A stretch of DNA of 64,000 bases from Ophiocordyceps camponoti-saundersi (nom. inval.) (GCA_003339415.1 PDHQ01000052.1:124001-188000), one strand, 5' to 3'. Shown: positions 37,080-50,155, counted from the first letter of the stretch. Numbers and translations are program-made. The notes: generated by a model not told the origin, from the sequence alone.

Positions 37080-39495
37080 ATTAATAAAGCTATATCTTTC
37101 TAAGTAGCCGCCTTTATATAAAGTATATTAGCGGTAAACGCTTAGAACGCCTTATATAAATATTAGATTTATATATACTAAAGCCTACTAGATATTATCT
37201 CCTACGACGCCGGGACTAATTTTTCCTTTTTAAAGTTTTATACGAACGCGAAATTACTTAGTATTATATATAAAGAAGTGCCCGTCGAAGCGTATTAGGC
37301 GATCGGTAAGGTTAAACATATATACGCCCCTTTTAAGTAAGCGTATAATATCCTACGATAAGAAATTAGCACTAAGACCGATAATATAACTATCTTTTAG
37401 ATAGCTATTAAGGCTATTAATAATATAGCCGAACTAAACGGTCTTATCCCGATATTTCTTATTTTTAGCGCTTACCCCCGTATTTCGTATAACTTACCCC
37501 TAGCCCTTAATATTACTATAAGGGCCCGAGCGATTAAGCGCGCTATAATATAAGTACGATAAATTAAAGCTTAAGCGGATATTTTACGCGCTTTTTATAC
37601 CCGAAACGGACCTAACTTATATAATATTTTATTACTTCCCTTTTAAAGCGAAGTTCTTATTTAGCGTAAAAAGGATAAATAGTAAGGTTTTTTCCGTATT
37701 TCTAGTTTCGATAGCTAGGACATTATCCTTAAACTCCTTATAAGACCGACTAAATTTCGTATAATATAGGTTAAACCCTATCTCCGCTCCCTCCCTACTA
37801 TACTTATAGAGAAAAAGGTACGGTTAGAAATCCCGATTATGCCCCTATATAATAAAAACTCGTACGAAGCTTTTCCCTCTATATTCGTTATTACGAAAGA
37901 AAAAGATAATTATATACTTACTATATAATTACGGTAATAGGGTATTATTACTACCTTAGGACGACTATTTAAGGCCTCCGACTATAAGGAAATTAATACC
38001 CTCTCTATATAAGAAGTTTTTGCCTTCGTCCGATATAACTTTTCTTTAAACTTTACTAGACGTATTTTTAAAATACGTCTTATACGAGAGGTAAAGAATC
38101 TAAACGATAACCCTTACGAAAAATCCTAGCTAGTTATTTAAAGCTACGGTAATAACGGTAAAGAAGAAATTCTTATATAATTACTTATAATTCTACGTAT
38201 ATTATAGCGCCTCCTCCTTGCCCTCGGACCTACCCTTATAAAGTTATATAATTACTAAGGCGAACTGCGAGATATTACGTAAGCGTATATATAGTCTGCC
38301 GATCCTTTAAGTTATACGATTTATATATACTTTCCTAAAAAACTATAAGATTAATATTTACTTTATACTTTTTTATATATTAAAAAGCCGCTATACGGGC
38401 TAGTAGAATTAAAATTATATTAGTTTAAGATATATTATAATTATTATCGTATAAACTTTTATATAACGCCCTTATCGTACGATCTATATCTTTTATTTAT
38501 AATAGCTAGCCCCGACTTATTCGGAATAACGGGCCTATAAACGGACGATATATTCTCTTTTACGTCCGATACGTTCTCTAAACTTAAGGAAAATAAGTTA
38601 AAACGGGCAGAGCTTTATACGAAGCTTAAAATATTCCTTACTAATAGATTATCTATTAACTTTAACGGTAATTATATTACGCGCGAATCGTACGATATCG
38701 TTCTTATATAGAAAAGATAGGCAAAAGGCCTTTATATTATTAACCTAATAGCCGATACTACCTTATAAGACTTTATTAGCTAGCGAGCCCGAGGAGTATA
38801 TATTACTTCTACCTATTAACTAAAAGCGTTATATAACCTTATAGTAGCCGCTTAAGTAACCGATCCTTCTATATAAGATATTTTAGCCCTTAATAAATAT
38901 ATCTAGTAGTAGATTAATAATACTACCCGCGGTTTATAGTTTATTTTACTTAACCTATCTTATACGAAATTATTTATTTTCACGGATAGGTTATTCGCGA
39001 ATAATAGGGACCTTACCTTATAGCTTAGTACCTTAATTATCCTTAGTAAAGAAAACTAGTCCTCTAACTTATTCGTTATATAAGGTAATATCTTTTACTA
39101 AACTTTTACGAAATATAAAAAGGTTACTCGAAGTATCCTAATAAGCGAACTTTACGGTATAGTAAACGGCGTTAATATCGGCCTAGCCCTTTACTTAACT
39201 ATTTAGGCTATCGTACGATCCTTAAGCACGCCTCCGATCCCCCTTATTCTCTATATAGACTTACGTTCGTTATACGACTACTTAGTATAGCTTAGCTTAA
39301 TAATAGAAAAACGATTAATAATCGATATTATAGCTATTTATAAGTTATATAAGTATAAGGAAATTTTAGAAATATAATAAATTAATAGTAAGAATAACCC
39401 GGCCGACGCCTATACTAAAGATAGCCCTAACTTAGCCTTATTAACCCTTATTTTTATAAATTCCTATAAGTTACGGATTAAAGCTACTATTTAAT
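37080..39495 (+). pseudogene. Copia A pol: integrase, reverse transcriptase, RNase H in one frame
   Basis: About 2.4 kb can be read in one frame without an indel. Integrase has ISYDAGTNF (37194-37223) with its Asp intact. The catalytic Glu in the VPVEA...GKVE segment is Lys (AAA, 37314-37316). RT ends in GL-stop-TDDIFSF with both Asp intact (38544-38549). RNase H ends with NNPADAYTKDSPN (39393 onward). The domain order and the ADAYTK/ADAMTK end are those of fungal Copia polyproteins. In-frame stops are all TAA or TAG at expected Gln/Trp/Arg positions. Confidence 0.9.
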
Positions 39496-40949
39496 AACCT
39501 ACCTAGGTCGTATAAGACTTATACTTTTTTTCCTATATCTTTACTTTATCTAACCCTCTATCCTTACTTTTTTTTTATATTTTTACGCTTTTTCTATTAT
39601 TTTTATGCGAAAATTACTATTAATTTTTTCTAAGTATTATCTAACCCTTACGCTTAATTTTAAAGTAAAGCTATAAGTCCTAAACGCTTAATTTTTTTTT
39701 CTTTTTCTTTTTCCTCGTTATCCGACTTTACTATTATTTCTTTTCTACCCCTACCCCTTATTACTTATCGTCTAAGATAGTAATATACTCCTCCGCGTTA
39801 GGAGGCGCTCCGCCTAATATTACTATTACCTATCCCCGCTACTAGCTATCGGGTAACTTAATAAGAGTAGTTACTAAAATATAAGGTATTAGCTTAGGAG
39901 TCTATAACGCTTAACTCTATTATACGAAAAAGTATCTTATTATATAAGACCGCTATATATAAGTAGTATAAGCCCTATTACTATTTATCCGATATATATT
40001 AAAAGGGTAAGGATTTCTAGCGTAAATATAATATAATTTTGCTACTACCCCGCTATAACTTATAAGAAAAATTACTAAAAAATAACTTAAGCGTTAGATA
40101 ATAATAGCCTTAATATATTTAAGATCCTAAGTATTATTAAGGCGGATAAAAATATCGGATAATAGTATAGCCGCTAGTTAAATCTCCGCTTATTACTTTC
40201 CTATTAGTATTATTATTATATAATAGCTAGATTTTTCTTTTTTATATTTAAGGATATTTATTATATAAAGCGCTAGTTATCCTCCTTACTATAAGGTATA
40301 TAAACTTAGTAAAACTTAAGTTAATAAGCTATAACGCTATTAGGATAGGGAGGTATATCGTATAACTAATAACTATTAATAAAAATAACTTAAGTATATC
40401 GTATAACTTATTAATCTTTATTAAAGATCTTTTTAATCGTTATCGTTATCTTTATCGATTAGCTTAAAGAAGAAAGAAAAAGGAGGGAAGAGAAAGAGAG
40501 AGGGAGAGAGAGGGAGCGAGGAGGGGTTTTTATACCCCTCTAAAGGCGGTAAGAGGCGGCAGAATCCGATTTTTAATTCCTATTTTTCGTAATATTTTTT
40601 AGTATTTTTTAGTATAAGGTTATAGAAAGTCGGTTTTCTACCTATTTTTCTTAGTATTACGATTATAAGAGACCTTTATAGTAAAATTCTGCAAAAACGC
40701 ACTATAGATCGGATTATATAATAACCTAACTTTTATTTTTTGGCCGGTAGCTTATTTTCTTTATCTCTTTTTACTATAGCACTATAGGCGTTATTTACCT
40801 TTATAGAATTTTTCGATTATATACTCGTTTAACGTTATACGACTATTTTTCTTTAGAAACGTCTACCCTTTAGGAAGACGGAGTTTTTTTTTTTTTTTAT
40901 ATAATGCCCTTTTATTTAGTATATCTTTTTATAAAAAGAAAAAATTAAG
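39496..40949 (+). other. Long post-pol region of Copia A with purine tract and hairpin
   Basis: A 1.45 kb stretch between the end of RNase H and the 3' LTR is kept in copy A' as well (58446-59221 plus 62887-63589). It has a T/C-rich start (39690-39720), a GAG/GGA purine-rich block at 40470-40520, and a perfect 7-bp hairpin at 40521-40540. A frame of about 350 codons with few stops can be followed at 39800-40500, but no domain is recognised. The stretch AAAAAGAAAAAATTAAG directly before the LTR is the probable polypurine tract. Confidence 0.6.
40521..40540. promoter_or_regulatory. Conserved hairpin GAGGGGT...ACCCCTC in the Copia-301 3' region
   Basis: A 7-bp perfect stem with a 6-base loop lies after a long purine tract. 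It is identical in copy A' at 63167-63186, although the surrounding sequence differs by many transitions. It may be a terminator or packaging signal; this is inference. Confidence 0.6.
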
Positions 40950-41250
40950 TATTAGATATTATCTCTCTATACCCCTTTATATTTACTATACGATATATAT
41001 ATAGAGGATAGTACGGATATAAGGAAGCCTCTAACGAAATATATATTAATACCTAAGTCGTGCCTTATACGACTTAGGAGGTAGGAGGTAGCTTAGATAA
41101 GAAGAAGGAGGGTATAGAAGTAGAGTATTATCTAGCTATATAGCCGCTCTTCCTCGTATAATAAAGGAAGGGTATCTATCTCTAATTATACTTAATATAG
41201 GTTACCTTTGCTTTCTCTTACCTACACGTATATATAAAGACTACTTAATA
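40950..41250 (+). repeat. 3' LTR of Copia A, 301 bp
   Basis: Same length as the 5' LTR, with differences that are transitions (for example TTGTCTC against TTATCTC at the start). It is followed by the GCTAT duplication. Confidence 0.95.
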
Positions 41251-41255
41251 GCTAT

Positions 41256-41664
41256 AAATCTAAATATATATAAGAGAGAAACTATAACTAAGATTTTAAC
41301 TATATTAATAACTAAGTAATAAGCTAAAATAGAAATACTTATAATTATAATAACCGCTAAGATAGAAATACTTATAATTATAATAAATAAATAAAGGGCT
41401 AAATAACTAGCTAAATAAAAAATTATAATAAATAAATAAAGAGATTAATAAATAAGTAAGATAAGAGAAGTTATCTAATATAAGTATACGGAATATTAAA
41501 ATATAATAAAAATAAAGTAAGGTATTAAATAGATAGTATTTATAAAGGAGAATAAATAAATAATTCTTATAATTTATAATAAATTAATAAGGATATTTAA
41601 TTAGATATTACTTTAATTAAAAAGACCCTTAATAAATATAACTAATACTATTTAGTTATAAAAG
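41256..41664 (+). pseudogene. Element D continuation with tandem Gln/Thr-type repeat
   Basis: It holds two copies of a 42-base unit around AAAATAGAAATACTTATAATTATAATAA (41328-41390), then AATAAATAAATAAAG repeats. The translation continues the low-complexity character of 33400-33981. The stretch ends at the solo LTR. Confidence 0.4.
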
Positions 41665-42172
41665 TATTAGAATATATATATCGCTAGCTACTTAGGAATA
41701 TAATACGCGTTAAATACGCGTAGCACGCGTCGTAAAGATAACTATTTCTATATAAATAAAGTAGGAGGTTAGGGATACGTATAAAGAGGAGTCGAACTCG
41801 AGATAATACCGATCCGAGACTAGTATAATATTAATATAATATACGAAGTTAATATAGGAGGAGGATAGGGAGGTAGTTAGTAGAAGGAGGAACGTATATA
41901 TAATATACTTACTTTTCTATACTTTTTAAGAGAGAGATAGGTTATAAGTAAAGTTATTATTTAATCTTTTATAACTCTATTAGCTAAAATATATTATACG
42001 ATAAACGTAATATTCCTATATACTATATAATCTAGATAAGTTACCTAAACCCTATTATTTAAGTTAATATAGTATACGTATTCTAAATTTAATCTATTAG
42101 TATCTTTGCTATAAGAAGTTTATAATACGACTTTAGCTACTTATTCGGCTTAGGAAGGATACTTAACCGATA
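41665..42172 (+). repeat. Solo LTR of the LTR-508 family
   Basis: Exactly 508 bp, TATTAGAATATATATATCGC to AACCGATA. Flanks are AAAAG (41660-41664) and AAAGG (42173-42177): one A/G difference, compatible with a mutated 5-bp duplication. Confidence 0.9.
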
Positions 42173-42177
42173 AAAGG

Positions 42178-42689
42178 GCTATTAGGGAAATATTATATAA
42201 TATTTTTTAGTTAATATTAATTTAGGAGATTATTAAAAAAGTAATATATAATATTTTTTAATTTATATTAATTTAAGATATTATCTAAATCCCTTTAAAT
42301 ATAGTTATTAAGTTAATATTATACTAAATAATAAAAGCGTCTTTTAAAAAGTTCGATAAATAAATAATATCGGACCTATTTTTATAGCTTTCTAATTAAA
42401 TATCTAAGTTAAAAAAGCCTATTATAACTACTTTATTATTTATATAGCTTTCTAACTAGATACTTAAGTTAAAAAGGCCCGTTATAGCTTCTTAGATAAG
42501 TAATAAAGTAATTAAAAGGGTAAAATTATCGGACTAAAGATAGAAGGAAAAGTCTCCTACTAAGTTAAGTAAGTTAATAGAGATTAAAGGCACGCTACCC
42601 CGATCTAAGCTATTTATAAAAGGTTATAATAGAGAGATTTAAATAGAGGAGGTAGTTATAAGTAACTATAATAAAGATACCCCCTACTT
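42178..42689 (+). repeat. Element D continuation with two tandem duplications
   Basis: A 51-bp unit (TATTATATAATATTTTTTAG...) is present twice from about 42191, and a 60-bp unit (TATAGCTTTCTAA...AAAAAGGCC) twice from 42383 and 42443. In translation the second gives a repeated 20-residue Ser/Lys/Thr-type module, as in a gag tail. No named domain. Confidence 0.55.
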
Positions 42690-42872
42690 TGTTAGATAAG
42701 CCTTAGAGGATAAGGTATAAGAGGATAAGGGATTAAAGGATAGGAAAAGGGACTTAGAGGAATTATTATTATTATTAGACTTACTATTAAACTAATAAAA
42801 AGAGATTATAACTATTGTTACCCTAACGTATAATATTAAACAATCTAATTTAATCCTCTAACCTAAAACCGA
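42690..42872 (+). repeat. Repeat X3, 183 bp, RIP-mutated
   Basis: It begins TGTTAGATAAGCC and ends AAAACCGA. It aligns over its full length with X1 and X2. The left neighbour is the D remnant, the right neighbour a 125-bp segment before E3. Confidence 0.85.
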
Positions 42873-42997
42873 ATAAGGAATTTTATAGCTTTATAAAGTT
42901 TTATATAATATAAATTAAATAATACTATCTATTAGATAAAGCTTTTATAAAAGATACTAATAATTATATATAAAGGTTTATTATTAAAATCCCGCGT

Positions 42998-44221
42998 ATA
43001 TTCCGAGGTAGGCTAGCACTAGTATATAAGACTCCTAAGGAGGAGTATTAGTAGTTATTATAACGGGAGTAATATTAGGGGCGGCTGCTAGAGCGGCTAA
43101 CCCCGCTAGGGCGCTCGCCTATACTATTATCGTCGTTATATTAGGTTAGAGCTCCGACGCTTTATTCCGCCTCTACGTATTACGTAGGTTAACCTAAATT
43201 CTCTCCTACTACCTACTATTAGCCGTATCCGAAACTCCGCTCCGCTCCGCTCCGCCCCGCTCCGTACTTACTAGTAGGCTACTTAGCTATCCTCCTCCGC
43301 TAATATACCGCGCCGCTTTTATCGTAGCGGTATATAACTCTTTTAAATATATCTATAACTTAGTTAGTACTCCGAGCTCCGATTTTAGCCTAACCTCCGA
43401 TATTACTTACTTTCCGATACTTATATTAGGCCTTAATATAATTATAATAACTAGCTAATTATAAGCTTATATATTTTATTAGCTTTATATATAGCTAGCG
43501 CTATATAATATTACTTACCTTATTACTTTTAATATAAAATTTTATAATTAGCTAATTAAGCTACGTATATAATATAAGGGAGGTTATAAAGCTTACTATA
43601 GATAATCTTAAATATATTTATCGCTACTATTTTATTAGTATAGCTATATAACCTTTTTACCTTCCTTTTATTATAAAGGTTAAAAAGAAAAGTTAAGGAA
43701 GGGGGTTAGAAATATACTTTTTTTTAAAAATAATAAAAAGAAGAAAAAAAGGAAAGGAAAAAGGAGGTAGAAAAGAAAAAGATATAGCCCCCCCTTTTTA
43801 ATTACTAATATATAATAAAGTAGCTACCCCGCTACTTTACCTTACCCCTCCTTAGACTTTCCTTCCTCCGCCCCGCCCCGCACCGCCTCGCCTTATACCG
43901 CCCTATACCGCCCCGTACCGCCCCGCGCTACGCCGCTACGCTATACCGCCCCGCTCTTTCCGCCCTATATTTTACGGACTTTCCTTTCTCCGCCCTCCCC
44001 TCCTTACCCTACTTTCTTATATTATCCGAGATTACCCCCGGGTAATAAGCTCGTTATACTATACCGCCGCTAACTACCGCTATACCCTTATATAAGCGTA
44101 TAGTAAGCTTTTCCTTTATAGTTAGGGGGTTTTGCTTTACTTTAGGGGATTTTTCTTACTTAATATATTATAGAAGCTTTAGATATTATAAAGGCCCCTA
44201 GTATATAAATAATAATAATAA
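42998..44221 (+). mobile_element. Repeat family E, copy 3, 1224 bp with 13-bp target repeats
   Basis: TAAAATCCCGCGT occurs at 42985-42997 and again at 44222-44234, directly after an (AAT)n tract. This gives the element a 3' tail and a target duplication as in target-primed reverse transcription. The 3' end reads AGATATTATAAAGGCCCCTAG, close to the SINE tail ACTTAAATACCTTATAGGCCCCTAG. It has a TCCGCTCCGC repeat at about 43225-43265 and an (A/G)-rich block 43680-43775. It is the most GC-rich E copy. The complement carries the Ala/Thr-rich frame also found in copy 1. No enzyme is encoded. Confidence 0.75.
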
Positions 44222-44285
44222 TAAAATCCCGCGTTATAGCCCGCGGAGATATAAGGATTTTACTAACTATATAGCGGATTCGTTT

Positions 44286-44290
44286 ATTTT
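44286..44290. repeat. Target-site duplication ATTTT, left of Copia C
   Basis: Its partner at 50572-50576 is ATTTC, one C/T transition apart. Confidence 0.8.
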
Positions 44291-44706
44291 TATAAGAAAT
44301 GCTAAAGCATGACGGCAATCTATATAGGCGAGGGAGGAAATCTATATATAGGCTAGATAGAGAAAAAGGGGTATATTACGTAGGATATATTATAAGGAAG
44401 TAAGGCAAGTTTCGTTAGTATTTTTATTATAGTATTTTAAATAGGAGCTTTAATAGACTCCTAGTCGATATTAGAATAGTTTTAAGATAAGATTAAGTTA
44501 TACTTAATCTAATATTAAGTATAGAAAAGGGGGTATATACGAAGGATAAAAAAGGGAATATATATAAGAATAATTTATATATAAGTAAGACTTAAAATCC
44601 TCTTAGTAGATAAGATATAGATAATTATTAAGAATTAGAAGAATATACCTTTAGTAATAGTAATCTTTATTAACTCCTATATATATATTATAAAGGCTAA
44701 CTAATA
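44291..44706 (+). repeat. 5' LTR of Copia C, 416 bp
   Basis: It retains GCATGACGGCAATC near its left end, where the 3' LTR has GTATAATAGTAATT, showing C-to-T and G-to-A change only. It is followed directly by CTAATTAATAGTTA at the primer-binding position. Confidence 0.95.
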
Positions 44707-44749
44707 CTAATTAATAGTTAAAATTTAGTTAATTATAAATTAGTAAGGA

Positions 44750-46990
44750 ATAGAATAATTAACCTTAATAATAGACTCTTATAAAAGTAACTATATAAAG
44801 GTAAGTTATAATTAATTTTAAAAAGTTAATATAAAGCTATATAGGACCTCTTTTAAAACTTTTAAAAAAACTAACTTAAATATTTTACGATATTAATCTA
44901 AAGCTAGTTTGAATTATTACTTATAATAATAAGCACCCCCCTTAAAGATAAGATAAAACTCTTAAAATATTATAACTAGTTAACTTAGGAAGCTTTTAAA
45001 TATATAAAAATCCCGAAATAATATTAGAATAAGTTTAACTTAAACTAATAAGATAATAAAGTTCTAAAAGATTATAAGAATTAGGAAATACTTAAACTTA
45101 GAATAGCGAGATTTATCTTATTTATCGAAAGCGATAAATACTTTTCTAGTCTTACTTTATTTAATATCTTTTAGTAATATTTTAATAGCTAGAAAGTAAA
45201 GATATAGGAAATAGGATAAGTCTTTATACGAGACCTTATTAGGAGCCTCCTTACTAGATATAATATCTATGTTAGAAAGTCTAAAAAACCCGCCTTAAAG
45301 GAACTTAAAAACCTTCTAAATTTAGATAAGCCCTTAGTATAGCCGCTTTAAGTATTTAAGAAAACCTCCTTTAAACCCGGACTTATAATCCTTAAAAGGT
45401 TACTTTTAGAAACCGAAATAAAAGTAAATTAATATATTACTAAACTTATAATATAATATTAATAAATATCTTAATAAAAACTAAGCTTAGATACCTAAAA
45501 CTATTAAAATCTACCCGATACTTCGGCTTTATTATTAGAAACCCTTACTTAAGTTTAATTTATATAGGAATTTATAATATATTAATTTAAAGATCTAGAA
45601 GCTATTACCCTAAAGGCTTAGTCCCTCCTAGATACTTAAGTTAAGGATCTTTCCGTAAGTATAGCTAAGCTTAATATTAATAGCTAAGATAATCGTTTAG
45701 ATATTAGGACGGATTTATACCGATATTAAAAGGGACTAATATCGAAGATATTTTACTCTTAAAATAAACTAATACTTAATATTATTATATTTATTACCTT
45801 TCCCCTATTAAAATTTCCTAATATATATATTAATATAGATAATACTATTAGATTTAAAAAAGTTTAGGATAAGAATACTTTATATATAAGAGAATTATAT
45901 AACCTTTTAGATAATAAGATTCGTATCTTAATAAATACTTATTATACTTTAGAGATTTATCCGTTATATTTTTATATAATCTTTTTACGTATTCTTTTAA
46001 GATAAGCCTAATATTATTATTTAGACTATATTAACTAATCCTTAACTTTCTATAATATATATTTTTAAATATAAAAATACTTTAATATAAATATTAATTA
46101 CTCTTATTATTATATAAATTAGATAATAACTATATACCTATCTATACGCTCTTTATTCCCTAATAATAAGCTTTATAAAGTCTTATAAAAGCTATTTAAT
46201 AAATTAAACCTTTATTAATATACCCTCGGACCTAATTATATTAGTAATACTTTATTATAAATATCTCTTATTAATACTTATAAAGGCGTCCCTAAACTTA
46301 AATTCGCTCTTTTTTAACTTATTAAGGATATTAAATCTCTTATATTTAACCTTCGTTTATTACTTAAAATAGTATTTACCTATTAGTTTAGCGCCTTATA
46401 GTATATTTAATAGCTTATCTAAGCTTAGCCCCCGCTTATTATAACTCCGCTAAGTTCTTATTATTTTAATTATTAATATTAGAAAACTCTTAACTAAAGT
46501 CCGACTTAATATTAAGGCGATACTTATAGGAATTCTACCTATACTTTTATACCGAATATATCTTAAAATCGTAAATATTTCGTTTATAGAAAAATAAGAT
46601 ACTAAATAATAGTTTATTTAACGCTTATTCCTTACTTATTATAAATTTATAGGTAATAATATTAACTTTAACGCTTATATTACTAACTTCGAAAGACTAG
46701 AAAAGGTACTAAAAGATAATAATAATAATAGTAACGGCTAGATAATTCTAACTTTAAAACTACCTAAGACGCTATACTATATATTTATATTTATATAGTT
46801 AATATAAATTATAAATATACCGTAAGTTATAAAAGTTAACGTAATACCTTCTATATTACCTTATATTACTAATATACTTTACTAATTAATATATCTTTAT
46901 TTTCTAACTAGAGATAATCTTTATAAGCTAGTATATCTTACCGCGCCTATTACCTAGTTTATATTAACTAATTAGTATTTATAAATAACC
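44750..46990 (+). pseudogene. Copia C gag remnant with mutated zinc knuckle
   Basis: Near its end (46576-46617) the codons read Y-F-V-Y-R-K-I-R-Y-stop-I-I-V-Y, matching the C-F-V-C-R-K-x-G-C-W-x(3)-H zinc knuckle of fungal Copia gag, with every Cys and His now Tyr. Upstream lies a long acidic/basic frame with TAA/TAG stops. Confidence 0.75.
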
Positions 46991-49900
46991 TTTTAAGGAA
47001 TCTTAATCGATACCGGTATAATATTAGTATTAATATTAAGCCGATCTTAGTTTAAAGTATTATAAGCTTTAATCCTATCCTTTTCTCTTAATAACTTTAA
47101 CTGCTAGTTAAGTTAACGTTAAGTTTAGAGAAAGATAAACTATCTTTTTTATTAGCTCCGCGGCGGTTAAGACCTTAGTCGGAAAAATTACTTTTTATAT
47201 CCTCCTTATATAAATACTATTCTTTCTTTACCTTACGGATAGAAACCGGCTTAGTATTTTCTTCTATAATACCTTAAATTACCTTATATAAAAAATAACT
47301 AAGGTCCCTATTATATATAAATAGGGCTATTTTTAGTTTTTCCTTTCCTTATCTAAAGAAGCTATATTATACCTTATAAAATAGGAAATCTAATAAATTT
47401 ATAAGCGATTTAGATATCCGAATATCCCTAAACTATACTATCTTTTTACTTAAGCTAGTTATAATATAAATATTAAAGCTATTAAAGCCGTGTTTAAAAT
47501 CTACTAGTAATATTAACTTATAAGCCTAGCGCTATAATATTTTAAGTTCCGATTAGAGGATAATAAGGACTTTAACTTCGAAGTTATTATTAATATTTTA
47601 TATATTAATTAGCGCGCTATATTTTATATTATTAATTAAGTAATAAGTTTCTAAGCTATTTATTTCCTATTATCCCTCTCCGCTAAAGATATATAAGATA
47701 CCTTAAAACTTATATAAATTAATATATACCTTAGGCCCTTAGATTTTATCTAATATAATACCGGTAAGAATTTTAACTTATAAGTATTCTATTCTAAGGC
47801 CGTTATTTTAGGGATTATATATACTTAGGTCTTTATTAAAGCTTATTAGTTAGTAGGAAAGGTTAAATAATATTACGCTCCGCTTCGATAAGCGTATAAA
47901 GTAATTTTAAATAAATTTTAACTTAATATCGGGCGGGATTTAATTTTATAGATAATAGTTAAAATTATTAATAATACCGCTAAACTAAATAAACTTATCC
48001 TTACGCTTTTTATCTTTAGGGTATATTTATAAGTTTATTTAAACTCTATATTAACCCCTTTTACTCTTAAACGCGCTACCGCTATTTAGAAAGCTATATC
48101 TAAATTACGAAAATTTTATATTTAAAGGATAGTTTATAACGCCTTATCTATAAGGAATAGACCTAATATATCCGATATATTAAAGCTACCCCTTAATAGC
48201 TAGGTTCGCGTTTAAAAAAAGCTTAATTAATAAACTAGCCCTTATATATTACTTTCGATTAATAATTATAATATAACTATTAATCTCCTTTATAAGCTAT
48301 AATTATTTCGATTAATTTATATTTAACTATTTATATCCCTTTTATATAAAGGCCTCGAATTAAGTTTAGGTTAGGTTTACTTAGAAACCGGCTTATACCT
48401 TATATTACCTTATATTACTCTATATCCGCGTATTGCGATATATATTCCTCGCGATCTATTTACTAATAATACCTTTATAATATAAAAGGAAAAAGATAAT
48501 ATAGCGCTTTTTATTAGGCTTCGGTTTAAAGGAAAGATTATTACCTTAAGGTACTTTTTTAAAGCCTCGGACGCTTAAGAGATTAATAATCTTATCGGCT
48601 ATAATATCTTTTCTTTTAAAAAATATAACTTTAAGAAATATCGCGGGGTATATATTTTCTAAGCTTAGATAGTATTTAAAATTAAAAAGACTAGAATAGA
48701 TTACCTATATAAGAAATCCCGCCTTATTATTATAAATTATAATAATAGGGGTAAAGATATTATACTTACTTAGTCCCTTATAATTAAATATATTAGCTAG
48801 CGCTTAGTCTTAGCTTTTATACCCGCTAGTCTCTAAGTAAGTTTTAAACTTACTTTATGCGATATTATATAAGCGTATCTTTAGTTATAATCTAACCTTA
48901 AATATATTATTATCGTAACTTTACTGCTAAAGATAAAAGATTAATACCTTAATAATACTATTATCTAAGTTATTAAGCCCTTATATAAAATCGTAAAAGC
49001 TAGTATTTATTAATTTTATACCTATTAGGATTACTATCTCTAATAGCTATAAATATATATATTAACTTTTAATATTTACCTCTTTATTAAATATAGGGAT
49101 CGATCTTAGTTTAAGCTTATTAGCTTATAAACTAATAATACCTTAATATTTAGTATTAAGGCTTTTAGATAATTAGAGGAAGAGCGTATATTAGATATTT
49201 AATTCCGCACTAAGCTAAAGACTATATTTAAGGCCGGTAATACCGTAAACTTTAATAATTCTTAGATCGATATTAGCTTAACTTTAATCTATCTTTAGTA
49301 AAAAGGCTAAGCTACTAAGATTTAACCTATTAACCCCTTAGCTTTTAACTCCGCTTAGTAATATCTTAAGTAGTAAGTAAGGGGTATTTATATTATTTTT
49401 ATTTATTAACTAGAAGCTATTTATAATTTATCTATCGCCGCGTAACGCTAATTATTAGAAAAGAAAGATTATAAAAAGCTTAATAAGTAATTTTAATAAT
49501 AATAAGAATATTAGAATCGCGGGCTATAATATATCCTTATACCGCTAAATAGTATAAAATTATATATATTTACTAATAGTTTATTTACTAGTAATATTAA
49601 TCTTTTCTTATAAATTAGGTATATTATTATATTTAGATAAGAAATAAAAGGAAAAGATAAGTTTACTCTTTTTAGGAATATTATTTATTAAAGCTTAATA
49701 AAATATAAAAGGGTAACTTAATCTATACTCGCCTTAGAAATATATAGTATATCGGCTAATTTCGATATTAGTATATTTATCGGATTAACGTTAATAAGAA
49801 TTCGATCTAAACTCAGATTAAGTACGATCTAAACTATTATATATATAAACTTATACTCCTTATATAAATATCTTATAAAACTTAGGATTATAAAAGAAAA

Positions 49901-50095
49901 GAGGTTAATAATTAATATTATATTAATAAGAGAATTATATAAAAACCGTAAAGTTAAGGAAATCCGATAAATTAACGGATAAAATAACTTAATAAATATA
50001 ATAATTAAAGAGAATCCTAATAAGGCGCTAGAACGCCTAATTAATATAAATACCCTTAATATTAGAGTTTAAGGTTTTATAATAAGGAAGGAAAA
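46991..50095 (+). pseudogene. Copia C pol: protease, integrase, RT, RNase H
   Basis: Protease has GILIDTG with the D-T-G intact (47009-47017). In integrase the H of the zinc-binding RFGHP motif is Tyr (47406-47423 reads R-F-R-Y-P-N). A clear FNFEVI...YxVDxATxFQA and YNTGKNF stretch follows, and the catalytic Glu of GKVE is Lys (47865-47867). The RT Asp pair in GLQTDD is Asn-Asn (49134-49139). The RNase H terminus shows KRLIINIILIRELY...NGQNNLIN at about 49890-49995, as in the HGxxNPADAMTK end of fungal Copia. Integrase and RT share a frame; protease is in another, so at least one indel lies between. Confidence 0.9.
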
Positions 50096-50155
50096 ACAGC
50101 TTAATATAGTATAAACTAAGGGAATAACTTTTCTTAAAAAAGAAAAAGTTACCGG

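Larger units (their letters stand above)
33982..41250 (+). mobile_element. Copia-301 copy A, complete, 7269 bp
   Basis: Two 301-bp LTRs (33982-34282 and 40950-41250) flank a 6667-bp interior, with the GCTAT duplication outside. The interior has a leader, gag-like region, pol in one uninterrupted frame, and an unusually long 3' region. It is the least mutated of the three family copies in the window, but contains many TAG/TAA stops. It disrupts the gag-like frame of element D. Confidence 0.95.
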
